From: Myxococcales bacterium
GTDB taxonomy: Bacteria; Myxococcota; B64-G9
NCBI GenBank assembly: GCA_012798435.1
Contig: JAAZNF010000029.1
Span: 1 to 34,019, forward strand
Direction: 5' to 3'
DNA: 34,019 bases
Part shown: positions 6,715 through 14,726 of the stretch, one piece after another
How positions within the stretch are numbered: the stretch's first letter is position 1
Layout: each line of letters starts with the position of its first letter
Position numbers and translations under genes: made by a program
Notes under the pieces: model-generated
Database searches by the model: none
What the model was told of the DNA's origin: nothing
Seen by the model: the letters and a program-made list of their open reading frames with translations, nothing else

Positions 6715-8262
6715 ATGGCCAACACCTACCGGATCTTGGGCCGGATCGGCAGCGGCGGGATGGCCGAGGTGTTCCTGGGCAAGGCGCGTGGGGCCGCGGG
6801 GTTCGAGCGGACGGTGGCCATCAAGTGCATCCTGCCGGCGTACTCCGAGAACCCGCAGCTTTGCGCCATGCTGATCCAGGAGGCCAAGGTGGCCACCTGG
6901 CTCACCCACGCCAACGTCGTCCAGGTGTTCGATCTGGGAGAGCACCAGGGGCGGTACTTCATCGTCATGGAGTACGTGGACGGCAACGATCTGGACGCGC
7001 TGCAGAAGAACCTATCTCAGAGAGGGGAGCGACTTCCTCCGGCGCTGGCGGTGTGGATCATACGCGAGGTGCTGCGGGGTTTGGAGTTTGTCCACGGGCG
7101 CTGCGACGACGCCGGTCGGCCGCTACACCTGGTGCACCGCGACATCAGTCCGGCGAACATCCTCGTCTCTCACAGCGCAGAGGTGAAGCTGGCCGATTTC
7201 GGCATCGCCCGCGCCCGCTACCTGGCCCGCACCACCCAGGCGGGGATGGTGCGCGGCAAGCTGGGTTACATGTCGCCCGAGCAGGCGGCCGGCGAGGACG
7301 TGGACGAACGCAGCGACCTCTTCTCCACGGGCGTGGTGTTGTACGAGCTACTCACTGGTCAGGCCTTGTTCCCCGGGAGCAACCTCTCCGAAATCGTGCG
7401 CCGGCTCTATGGCCCAGAAACCCCGCGGCCATCCGAGACCTGTCCAGGTCTGCCGCCGGCGCTAGACGCGGTGGTGATGCGGGCGCTCATGCGAAAACCC
7501 AAGGACCGTTTCGCCTGTGCCCGCGAATTCGATCGCACCCTGGAGCAAGCCGCCGCGGAGGCCGGCCTCAAGGCCTCGCGCGCCGAGTTCGCGGACTGGC
7601 TGCACCAGGCGATCCCGCCGCGCCGCATCCAGCCGCTGGCGAGCGAGGCCGACGTCGTCCTGGGCTCATCCACCTCGCCGGCGGCGGCGGTGCCCACCAC
7701 CCGTGAACTCGCCACGCCAGAGCCGCAAGAGAAGCGGCGGGCGGTTCTGCCATGGCTGTTGTTGCTGGTGGGTTTTGGCGGCGCCGTGGCGCTGGTGGCG
7801 TTTTTCTGGTGGTGGCCCGGCGCAGGAGAACCGCCGGTTGCATCCCAGCGCCAGGCCCTCTCCGCTCCTTCCAGCGGCCGCGAACCGGTATTTGCGGACG
7901 GTGGCTCGGCCGACGGCCCGGCCGACGCGGCCGCGGGGACAAATTCCCTCGACGGCGGGACCGAGGACCGAGCGAGCGAGGCGGGGAGGGCAGCCGGCGA
8001 CCGGGCGCCGGCGGCTGCCATCGTTCGCCCCTCGGGGACGCTGGTGCTCAACTCGGAGCCCTGGGCCCGCATCTTCGTGGACGGCAAGGACACCGGGGTG
8101 ACCACCCCGACCATCTCCGGTCTGGCGCTGCCGGCGGGGCGGCACCGGGTGACCCTGGTCAACCCGGCGCTGGAACTCACCGCCACCTTCGAGGTGGACA
8201 TCCTGCGTGGACAGGTGACCAAGCGCTTCGTCGACCTGGCCCGCGAGGGAAGACAGCAATAA
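6715..8262 (+). CDS. Membrane-anchored Ser/Thr protein kinase with an extracytoplasmic PEGA domain
   Basis: This 515-residue PknB-type kinase has the full catalytic set: glycine loop GRIGSGGMAEVFLG, Lys37 in VAIKCI, HRD at 141-143 in HRDISPANIL, DFG at 161-163, and SPE at the end of the activation segment (GYMSPEQAAG). After the kinase domain (to about 290) comes a Ser/Ala/Pro-rich linker and one membrane helix at about 343-367 (WLLLLVGFGGAVALVAFFWW). A low-complexity spacer follows, then a PEGA domain at about 441-505 (GTLVLNSEPWARIFVDGKDT). The kinase would thus be cytoplasmic and PEGA outside the inner membrane, as in a receptor. It lies 8 bases after a second PEGA protein. Two in-frame TAA stops follow one another at the end. 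Confidence 0.93.
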   Translation: MANTYRILGRIGSGGMAEVFLGKARGAAGFERTVAIKCILPAYSENPQLCAMLIQEAKVATWLTHANVVQVFDLGEHQGRYFIVMEYVDGNDLDALQKNLSQRGERLPPALAVWIIREVLRGLEFVHGRCDDAGRPLHLVHRDISPANILVSHSAEVKLADFGIARARYLARTTQAGMVRGKLGYMSPEQAAGEDVDERSDLFSTGVVLYELLTGQALFPGSNLSEIVRRLYGPETPRPSETCPGLPPALDAVVMRALMRKPKDRFACAREFDRTLEQAAAEAGLKASRAEFADWLHQAIPPRRIQPLASEADVVLGSSTSPAAAVPTTRELATPEPQEKRRAVLPWLLLLVGFGGAVALVAFFWWWPGAGEPPVASQRQALSAPSSGREPVFADGGSADGPADAAAGTNSLDGGTEDRASEAGRAAGDRAPAAAIVRPSGTLVLNSEPWARIFVDGKDTGVTTPTISGLALPAGRHRVTLVNPALELTATFEVDILRGQVTKRFVDLAREGRQQ

Positions 8263-8295
8263 TAAAAGGACCGACCGCCGGGGCGACCGGTCCTT
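8258..8295 (-). terminator. Intrinsic terminator of the dockerin-like lipoprotein gene
   Basis: AAGGACCG (8266-8273) pairs with CGGTCCTT (8288-8295) around a GC-rich loop. On the minus strand the stem is followed by TTTTATTATT, a U-rich tail. It lies 27 bases past the stop of the minus-strand gene and just after the kinase stop. The stem may also slow transcription from the kinase side, although the tail is poor in that direction. Confidence 0.75.
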
Positions 8296-8321
8296 CATCG
8301 CGGGCCATGCGGCCCGTCATA

Positions 8322-10646
8322 TCAATCGATACCGTCGTCCAGCATGACCTGGCAGGTGCGGATGGCAGGGGATGGATCGCTCACGGGGCAGGTGAACGAG
8401 ATGGTGATGGAGGCCCCGATGGGATGCACCCAGCCGGTACAGCCTTTTTCAGTGAACACCACGTCGGTGTCCAGGCAGGCCTTCTCGCCGAGCACGGTCG
8501 TAAGGACATCAGTGAACGTCAGGGCGCATCCCTCCTGGCGCACGGGCAGGTACACCGTGGTGCCGGATGGGATTCCCGAACAGTCGCCGGTCACGAAGTA
8601 CGAGCGGGCCACGTTCCGGCAGTTGGCCGCGCGGCAGGTCTGAAAGCCCACGCAGTCCTCGGCGCAGTTGCAGCGGTTCTCCCATGCGCTTTCGCAGGTG
8701 CCGTTTCCGCAGTCGCTGCACACGTAGCAGGGGCAGTTGGGAAAGGCACAGCCGGCATTGTCCGCCCGGGCCTCCGAGATGGGTTCGAGGCCGGGGCAAC
8801 AGCGGTTCTGGGTGTCGAAGCTCTCATAGGTCTCGCCCGCCCGGAGGCACGTGCCGGAGGTCTGGCAGATGCCGCTCGCGCTGTCGCAGATCTCGCCCGC
8901 CCAGCACGAATACCCCCCGATGCAGGCGGCGAACTGGAAACACTCCCGCGGGCAGCCCTCGCAGCCGCCGTTCTCGTAGCCGTTCGAGCCGGGGCAACTG
9001 CAGTTGCACAAACCGACGTAACCGGGCCAGCAGGAGCTCATGGACAGACAGGCGATCTCGTCCTTCACCTGGGCGCAGTGGTCGAGCCGGCAATCCGGCT
9101 CGCATTTGTCACTGGTCGGATCGCACACCAGCCCCTCGGCGCAGGGCGGGCCGTGCGTGCACAGGCAGGGATCGAACTCCCACAGGATCTGTTCCCATTC
9201 GCCACTGCTGTTGCAGCGGTAGCACTCCGGTTGCTCCTGGTAGAGGTTGTCGCAGTCGCAGGAGCGGGTGGCGCCGGGCTCGCACCCGGCCAGGGGCCGG
9301 CACACGCCGGTCTGGGTGTCGCAGAACTGCGAGGCGGTGCAGTGCGGCCAGTTGCGACAGTCACAGGGATCGGCATAGTACAGGATTTCGTGCCACTTGC
9401 CGTCCTCGCCGCACTCGAAACAGTCCGGCTGGATCACGTACTGGTTCTGGCAAGCGCAGGCCACCCGCTCGCCAGGCTTGCATTCGGGCACGGGGCAGTC
9501 CTGGGGGCTGTTGCAGAAGTTCTCGCCTAGCCCGCAGGACTGGTCGCCCGCCTCGACGCACACGAAACACAAGCAGCGCGGGCAGGAGCAGTCCAGCCGG
9601 CCGTCGGGGGTGAGCACGGGGGTGCAGTCGGCCACCCGCTCGAGGTCGGCGCAGCAGAAGTTGGCCGGGTTGTTGGGGTTCTCGGAGTCCACGGTGAAGT
9701 GCTCGCCCAGGCCGCGGCACTCGGTGGTACACTGCGCCTCGGGGGTCTTGATGCAGTGGAAGGCGCCGTTCTCGCAGGTGCACCAGGGGACCTTCTTGCC
9801 GCTCGGGCAGGTGAACTCCCGGGTCTCCCCGCTCTGGCATTCGGGGCAGTCCTGCACACAGTTACAGGGGTTCTCGCCCGGGCCGCACACGCCGTTGCCG
9901 CACTTGGCGCATGCGTAGTTGGCGCGGTTCAGTGGGTAGCAGGCCCCTTCCCACCACGCCTCGAACGGGATGGGCAGCGTCCCCGGGCAGCACATCCCGG
10001 TGGGGTCGCCGGTGGCGAACTCGGAGCCCTCGGGCAGGCAGTCGTCGCCGCACACGCAGAAGCCGCGCGCCTCGTCGCACACCGATGGGCAGTGCTCGAT
10101 GAAAGCGCACTCGGCGTCCTGAGCGCAAGGCACCTTGCACTCGCAGCGCGAGAACTCGTTGCAGCGCGCCGGGCAGTTGAGGAAGATGCAATCCTCGTCC
10201 TGGCCGCACATCCCCTGACAGTGGCACTTGCCGTCAGCCCCGCAGTAGGCGGGGCAGTTGAGCGCGCTGCAATCTGCGATGGTCTGACAGATGATGTCCG
10301 GTGGCTGGCACTCGCTGAACTGCCCGTCGAACTCGGGATCGCAGCACACCGTGCCGTTCCCGGCGACCACGCAGCAGGCGCCGCTCTGGGTGATCTGGCC
10401 ACCGTTCTTTACGCACAGCATCCGCTCCAACTCGGCCTGGTCGGCCGCGTCCACCTTGCCGTCGCCGTTGAGGTCGGCCTCCTTCTGGTACCCGACGGAG
10501 GCGATCAGCGATTTTATAGCGTCGAGATCCTTCTGGGTGATCTTCCCGTCGCGATCCACGTCACCGAGGAGGACCGGAGTGTAGTTCTGGCAGCCGATGG
10601 CCAGCAGGGCCATGAGCGCCAAGCCACTGAAAGCTGCGTTTCTCAT
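8322..10646 (-). CDS. Cysteine-rich lipoprotein with a dockerin-like calcium module
   Basis: The 774-residue product has a lipoprotein signal with lipobox LAIGC (Cys19). Residues 28-69 carry two EF-hand-like loops: D29-x-D31-x-D33-G-x-I with D40, then D58-x-N60-x-D62-G-x-V with D69. This is the dockerin type I pattern. The rest is extremely cysteine-rich and built from duplicated modules. There are three units of about 26 residues at 120-199 (first one CQTIADCSALNCPAYC). Three units of about 70 residues begin near 203, 310 and 600 and end in variants of CGNGxCxxxENxxNCxxDC. Two units near 396-530 contain QPDCFEC or QPECYRC. A C-terminal region from about 670 is less cysteine-rich (TTVYLPVRQEGCALTFTDV). 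The ribosome-binding site AAGGAG precedes the ATG. It probably sits on the cell surface, held by disulfides and calcium. No enzyme domain was recognised. Confidence 0.75.
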   Translation of the reverse strand: MRNAAFSGLALMALLAIGCQNYTPVLLGDVDRDGKITQKDLDAIKSLIASVGYQKEADLNGDGKVDAADQAELERMLCVKNGGQITQSGACCVVAGNGTVCCDPEFDGQFSECQPPDIICQTIADCSALNCPAYCGADGKCHCQGMCGQDEDCIFLNCPARCNEFSRCECKVPCAQDAECAFIEHCPSVCDEARGFCVCGDDCLPEGSEFATGDPTGMCCPGTLPIPFEAWWEGACYPLNRANYACAKCGNGVCGPGENPCNCVQDCPECQSGETREFTCPSGKKVPWCTCENGAFHCIKTPEAQCTTECRGLGEHFTVDSENPNNPANFCCADLERVADCTPVLTPDGRLDCSCPRCLCFVCVEAGDQSCGLGENFCNSPQDCPVPECKPGERVACACQNQYVIQPDCFECGEDGKWHEILYYADPCDCRNWPHCTASQFCDTQTGVCRPLAGCEPGATRSCDCDNLYQEQPECYRCNSSGEWEQILWEFDPCLCTHGPPCAEGLVCDPTSDKCEPDCRLDHCAQVKDEIACLSMSSCWPGYVGLCNCSCPGSNGYENGGCEGCPRECFQFAACIGGYSCWAGEICDSASGICQTSGTCLRAGETYESFDTQNRCCPGLEPISEARADNAGCAFPNCPCYVCSDCGNGTCESAWENRCNCAEDCVGFQTCRAANCRNVARSYFVTGDCSGIPSGTTVYLPVRQEGCALTFTDVLTTVLGEKACLDTDVVFTEKGCTGWVHPIGASITISFTCPVSDPSPAIRTCQVMLDDGID

Positions 10647-10693
10647 CTTGGCAGTCTCCTTTTCTCGTAGAGATAACGTTCACAAGGTGTAAA

Positions 10694-10708
10694 GCACTTT
10701 CCGTGCCA
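10694..10708 (-). promoter_or_regulatory. Sigma-54-type (-24/-12) promoter
   Basis: Read on the minus strand the sequence is TGGCACG-N4-GTGC, against the consensus TGGCACG-N4-TTGC. The invariant GG and GC are both present with the required spacing, and only -15 differs. The predicted start near 10682 gives a leader of about 36 bases with AAGGAG before the ATG of the cysteine-rich lipoprotein. An AT-rich tract (10720-10738) just upstream could aid DNA bending. Sigma-54 promoters need an AAA+ activator, so expression would be strictly signal-controlled. Confidence 0.6.
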
Positions 10709-10863
10709 GCGGCCCGTAGAAAAAAAATCAATTAGAGCGGGAGGTTGGTGCGGCGCCCCGCGGCAGGGTCCCGGGCAGAATCGGCGCCTGCTCCCTCCAC
10801 TTTCGGTGATGGCCGGTAACAGTTCGGACGAGAAGGTCTTTTTTGGCGGGTTTTTCCCCGGGG

Positions 10864-11532
10864 TCAGGAGCCTTTCACGAGGAAGCCTTTCTCCAACTTG
10901 TAAAGATGATGCCTGATTCCTCCGAGCCAGGCGGCGTCATGGGTCGCCAGCAGGACGGTGGTGGATTTCTTTTCCGCCAGGGTGGTCAGGGCGTCGAGCG
11001 CCCTCTTTTGCGAGTCCAGGTCGAGCGCTAGCGTGGGTTCGTCGAGGAATAGCACCTCGGGTTCCACCGCCAGGGCGCGGGCCAGGTCGACGCGTTTTCG
11101 CTCGCCCCCCGAAAGCTCGCGCGAGGAGCGAGAAAGCAGCCGGCCGAGGTCCAGCAGGTCCGCCGCGCGCTCCGCTCGTTCGGCGCAAAGCCGCCGCGCG
11201 ACGCCGCGACAGCGCAGGCCGAACTCGAGGTTCTCGCGCACGGACCCCGCGAATAAGAACGGCTCCTGGAACGCCGAGGCGGTCCGCCTGCGCAGGATTC
11301 GCGGCGCCGGGGCACGGCCACGGTGAAACACCTCACCGCCGAGGAGCACCTCGCCTGCGGCCAGGTCGAGAAGGCCCGCGCAGGCGAGCAGCAAGGTCGT
11401 CTTACCGGCGCCGTTGTCGCCGACGATGACGCTGATGTTGCCACCTTCGAAACAGGCCTTTTCGATGTCGATGACGGTGTGCTCGCCGCGTCGCACCCGC
11501 AGCGACCGCAGTATAAGGTCGGGCGCGCTCAT
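10864..11532 (-). CDS. tupC: Tungstate ABC transporter ATP-binding protein
   Basis: The 222-residue ATPase has Walker A GDNGAGKTT (about 38-46), a Q-loop region (SAFQEPFLF), the ABC signature LSGGERKR, Walker B EVLFLDEP and the H-loop LLATHD. It powers uptake of an oxyanion through the adjacent permease. The start overlaps the permease stop by four bases (ATGA), so the two are translationally coupled. Assignment to tungstate, not molybdate or phosphate, comes from the TupA-type binding protein in the same operon. The length is typical for this group, and it lacks the C-terminal regulatory domain found in ModC. Confidence 0.85.
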   Translation of the reverse strand: MSAPDLILRSLRVRRGEHTVIDIEKACFEGGNISVIVGDNGAGKTTLLLACAGLLDLAAGEVLLGGEVFHRGRAPAPRILRRRTASAFQEPFLFAGSVRENLEFGLRCRGVARRLCAERAERAADLLDLGRLLSRSSRELSGGERKRVDLARALAVEPEVLFLDEPTLALDLDSQKRALDALTTLAEKKSTTVLLATHDAAWLGGIRHHLYKLEKGFLVKGS

Positions 11533-12224
11533 GGCGCCCTCCGAGGCTTCGCCGATGACAGCCGGCGCGCCATCAACACCAGAAGCAGCGCGGGGAACAG
11601 CAGCAGGATCCCCAGGGCGATACCCAGGGAAAACTCTCCCTTCATGGTCTCGAGGGCGATGGCGGTGGTGATGTTGCGGGTGACGCCGGGGATGTTTCCG
11701 CCCAGCATCATGGAGACGCCGACCTCCGAGAACACGCGCCCGAAACCGATGAGCATGGCGCCCGCGAGCGGCCGGCGGTATTCGACGAGCATGTTCAAGA
11801 ACAGGCGCCAGCGCCCGCCGCCCAGGCCGAATACGGTGAGTTCCAGGCGGGGTTCGGCGCGCTCGAGCACCGCCACCACCAGCGACACCACGATGGGCAG
11901 CGCCAGCAGGGTCTGCCCGAGGATCATGGCCGCGGGGGTGAAGAGCAGCTCGAGCCCGCCCAGCGGCCCGTGCCGCGAGAGCATGCCGAAGGCGACGAGC
12001 CCGATCACCACCGTAGGCACCGCCACGCAGGTGTTCACCAGGGCCACCAGGGCGCCGCGGCCGAAGAAGCGCCCCCGGCCCAACCAGTAGCCGAGCGGCA
12101 GGGCCAGGGCGCAGGCGATGAGCGTGGCCGTGCCCGACACCAGACAGGAGATCCGTACCGCCGACCACACCTGCGGGCTGCCGCTCAGGATGAGCCCCAG
12201 CGCCTCGGAAAACCCTCCGCTCAT
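11529..12224 (-). CDS. tupB: Tungstate ABC transporter permease
   Basis: A 231-residue inner-membrane permease with about five hydrophobic helices (CLVSGTATLIACALALPLGY, NTCVAVPTVVIGLVAFGM, ILGQTLLALPIVVSLVVAVL). The cytoplasmic coupling region is GLGGGRWRLFLNMLVEYRRP followed by GAMLIGFGRVFSEVGVSMML, which contains the conserved EAA-type loop that docks on the ATPase. This pattern, with the SEVG and MMLGGNI motifs, is that of TupB/WtpB-type anion permeases. The gene overlaps tupA at its 5' end (12221-12224) and tupC at its 3' end, so the three form a tightly coupled unit. Confidence 0.85.
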   Translation of the reverse strand: MSGGFSEALGLILSGSPQVWSAVRISCLVSGTATLIACALALPLGYWLGRGRFFGRGALVALVNTCVAVPTVVIGLVAFGMLSRHGPLGGLELLFTPAAMILGQTLLALPIVVSLVVAVLERAEPRLELTVFGLGGGRWRLFLNMLVEYRRPLAGAMLIGFGRVFSEVGVSMMLGGNIPGVTRNITTAIALETMKGEFSLGIALGILLLFPALLLVLMARRLSSAKPRRAP

Positions 12225-13057
12225 GGCGCCTCCCCGACAGCGGGTTCGAAGAGGCGCGTTCCCGCCGCCGTCACGGAGCCGATCAGGCGCTGCCCCTCCG
12301 GCGAAAGCAAAAATTCGAGCAACTGGTGCGCTTCTCGGTGGCGTGCGTGCGGGTGACGCGCGGGGTTGACCAGCAGGATGGCGTACTCGTTTCGCACCTC
12401 TCGGCCTCCCTGATGCAGGATCTCGAGCTCGAAGCGCTTCTTCGCGCGCAGGAAGGTCGATCGATCGGAGAGCGCGTACCCCCGCTTCTCATCGGCCATG
12501 AGCAGGGTCTCGATCATCCCTTGACCGGCCGAGAGGTACCAGGCTTCCGCCGGCCGGATGCCGCATTTTTCCCACAGCCGCCGCTCGGCGCGGTGCGTGC
12601 CGGAGTCGTCGCCGCGGGAGATGAAAAAGGCGCCCTTCTCAGCGACGCGGCGGAAGGCTTCGATGATCGATGGGGACTGCCGGACGCCGGCCGGGTCTTC
12701 GGGCGGCCCCACCACCACGAAGTCGTTGCGCGCGAACATGCGGCGCTCGATCAGGACGCCGGCCGAGAGCAGGCGCTCCTCCCCTTCCCGATCGTGGACC
12801 AGCACGGCGTCGCAGTCGCCGGACTCGGCGAATTTCAGCGCCTGGCCCGTCCCCACCACCACCGCATGGACGGAAATGCCGCTATGCCTCTGGAACGCGG
12901 GCAGCAGGACATCCAGCAACCCGGACGCCTCCAGGGAAGTGGTGGTGGCGATCCGCAGCGAACGGCCGGGGCCGAGCCCGGCCGGGTCTTCGCCGGAACG
13001 ACACGCGGTCAGCAGGAGCATCGCCGCCGCCGTCGCTGACAGGCGGGCAGGTGTCAT
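12221..13057 (-). CDS. tupA: Tungstate-binding lipoprotein TupA
   Basis: The 278-residue solute-binding protein carries a lipoprotein signal (lipobox LLLTAC). The mature domain has the TupA signature: ATTTSLEASGLLDVLLPAFQ starts the anion site, followed by VVGTGQALKFAESGDCDAVL, NDFVVVGPPEDPAG, and FISRGDDSGTHRAERRLW. The TTTS segment and the RGDDSGTH segment are the parts that bind the oxyanion in this family. TupA proteins are known for very high selectivity for tungstate over molybdate, so the cell probably uses tungsten, for example in aldehyde:ferredoxin oxidoreductase or formate dehydrogenase; no such enzyme is in the window. It follows the beta-propeller lipoprotein by 61 bases on the same strand. 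Confidence 0.9.
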   Translation of the reverse strand: MTPARLSATAAAMLLLTACRSGEDPAGLGPGRSLRIATTTSLEASGLLDVLLPAFQRHSGISVHAVVVGTGQALKFAESGDCDAVLVHDREGEERLLSAGVLIERRMFARNDFVVVGPPEDPAGVRQSPSIIEAFRRVAEKGAFFISRGDDSGTHRAERRLWEKCGIRPAEAWYLSAGQGMIETLLMADEKRGYALSDRSTFLRAKKRFELEILHQGGREVRNEYAILLVNPARHPHARHREAHQLLEFLLSPEGQRLIGSVTAAGTRLFEPAVGEAP

Positions 13058-13118
13058 GGCCCTTCACCTTTGTGCAGGGCGCGAGGTCGTGGCGCGCGAT
13101 GCTCGTGGTTGCTGCGCT

Positions 13119-14576
13119 TCATTCGTCGTGCACCCGCAGCAGCCCCCCCAGGGTGCCCAGGTAGGCCGCGCCGTCCGGGCCGATGGCCATGGGCGAGCCG
13201 AAGTTGGCGGCTTCCAGGCCGGTGCCGGTCGGGATGCGTAGCCGCCTCTTTCCGCTGTTGCCGTCCAGCGCCGTGAGGAAAAAATCGTACTCGGCGTCCG
13301 CTCTGTGCTCGTAGGTGTAGATGTAGAGCAGGCCGTTCTTCAGCGACAGCTTGGGCAGGACGCCGGACGACTTCTCCGGGCTGTGCCATACGACTTCACA
13401 TATCCAGCTCCCATTTCCGTCCGGACGCATGTCGATACGGGCCATGCCACCCTCGTGGTCCAGCCAGGAACGCCCCTCGAGCTGGATGTGGCTGCGATCG
13501 ATGCCGTAGTTGTTGTCGGCGAACACGGTGTACTCGAGGCCATGCGGGCCGCGGCGCGCGAAACCGGGCAGGGCGTTCTCTGTCCCCGAGCGGCCCGCCG
13601 GGAACACCGGGACCGAGCAGGCCGTGGTGCCGTCGGGGCGCCGCAGGAACAGGACGTTCATCTGCGGCTCGGCGTTGTCGGCGATGGCCACGAACTCGTC
13701 GAAGAGGTGCGGCGTGGTGCCGGACCCCTGGTTGAACTGCCCCGGCTTCACGCGGCTTCCCCGGTCGTACTCCGTGCGCCAGTCTGCGACCGGCGTGCCG
13801 TCCGCCGCCGCCGAGAAGCGGTACAGGGCATGGTCGGTCACTATGTACGCTCCGTCCTCGCCGACGGCGAAAGAGTTCTCGATCTCCTCGCCGTCGAGGT
13901 CGATGGTGCGGAAACTGCCGCTACTGGGATCGAGGGTGCCCACGCGGCCGTAGCGGGTGGTGAACCACAAGTATTTTCCCGACCAGTCCGGGATGGCCAT
14001 CTGCAGATGGTCGCGGGACGGGGGTGTCCGTGGCGCAAGAGCCGGACGGAGATCGAAGCGCGCCACCAGCTCGAAAGCGCTCCTTGCGTCGTCGAAGCGC
14101 AGGAGCTGGACGGCGTTCTCGGCGTCCGCCAGGATGACGCGCCCGGCGTGGTCCAGCACGAAGTAGGTGGCCCCCGAGGTGTCGTCATAGGGGAACAAGG
14201 GGTCCGAGGGGTCGCGCGGCGGCAGCGGGTAGTCCGCCAGGCTCTCGAGCGTGAGCGGATCGATGAGCCGGATGGAGAAGGAGAGCATCTCGGCGCCGGT
14301 GGTGATCACCCGTCCGGTCTCGTCGAAGACCACCGTGGCGCAGGTGTTGACGCCGGCGGCGTAGCTCTTCACCGTCGCCGTCGCATCCAAGCGCGCGGGC
14401 CCGGCGATCTCGTAGCTGTCGGACATGTAGGCGTCGTTGTGCATGTTGCTGCGGCCGTTGGGGGCAAGGAACGGGTGCTGGGGCACAAGAAGGTGCGAAA
14501 GCGCTGGCCCACCACCCTCGCTCGAGCAAGCGCAGGCCAGAGCAGCGACGATGGCGGGGATCCATGGATGGTTCAT
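13119..14576 (-). CDS. Beta-propeller-like lipoprotein upstream of tupABC
   Basis: The 485-residue product begins with a lipoprotein signal (MNHPWIPAIVAALACACSSE, lipobox ACAC). The ATG at 14576 has GAGAGG upstream; longer in-frame starts lack this. The body is made of repeated four-strand blades such as TCATVVFDETGRVITTG, ATYFVLDHAGRVILAD, KYLWFTTRYGRVGTLDPSSG, EDGAYIVTDHALYRFS and GSPMAIGPDGAAYLGTLGG, which resemble quinoprotein, NHL or SGL propellers. No quinone-binding or catalytic residues were recognised. It is separated from tupA by 61 bases and from the gene above it by 150 bases, so it probably heads the tupABC transcript. A role in anion metabolism is possible only by association. 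Confidence 0.7.
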   Translation of the reverse strand: MNHPWIPAIVAALACACSSEGGGPALSHLLVPQHPFLAPNGRSNMHNDAYMSDSYEIAGPARLDATATVKSYAAGVNTCATVVFDETGRVITTGAEMLSFSIRLIDPLTLESLADYPLPPRDPSDPLFPYDDTSGATYFVLDHAGRVILADAENAVQLLRFDDARSAFELVARFDLRPALAPRTPPSRDHLQMAIPDWSGKYLWFTTRYGRVGTLDPSSGSFRTIDLDGEEIENSFAVGEDGAYIVTDHALYRFSAAADGTPVADWRTEYDRGSRVKPGQFNQGSGTTPHLFDEFVAIADNAEPQMNVLFLRRPDGTTACSVPVFPAGRSGTENALPGFARRGPHGLEYTVFADNNYGIDRSHIQLEGRSWLDHEGGMARIDMRPDGNGSWICEVVWHSPEKSSGVLPKLSLKNGLLYIYTYEHRADAEYDFFLTALDGNSGKRRLRIPTGTGLEAANFGSPMAIGPDGAAYLGTLGGLLRVHDE

Positions 14577-14726
14577 CTCACAACCTCTCATCGCGATCCG
14601 ACCGCGCCAGCTTTGGCGACTCCGCGGTCGCTCGCGGCCAAAATCGTTCGCGCACACGAAGCACATTTTTCAGAGAAATTCAATGAGGTTGAGTCAGCGA
14701 GGCTGGACAGGGGAGCGCGGGCGCGT

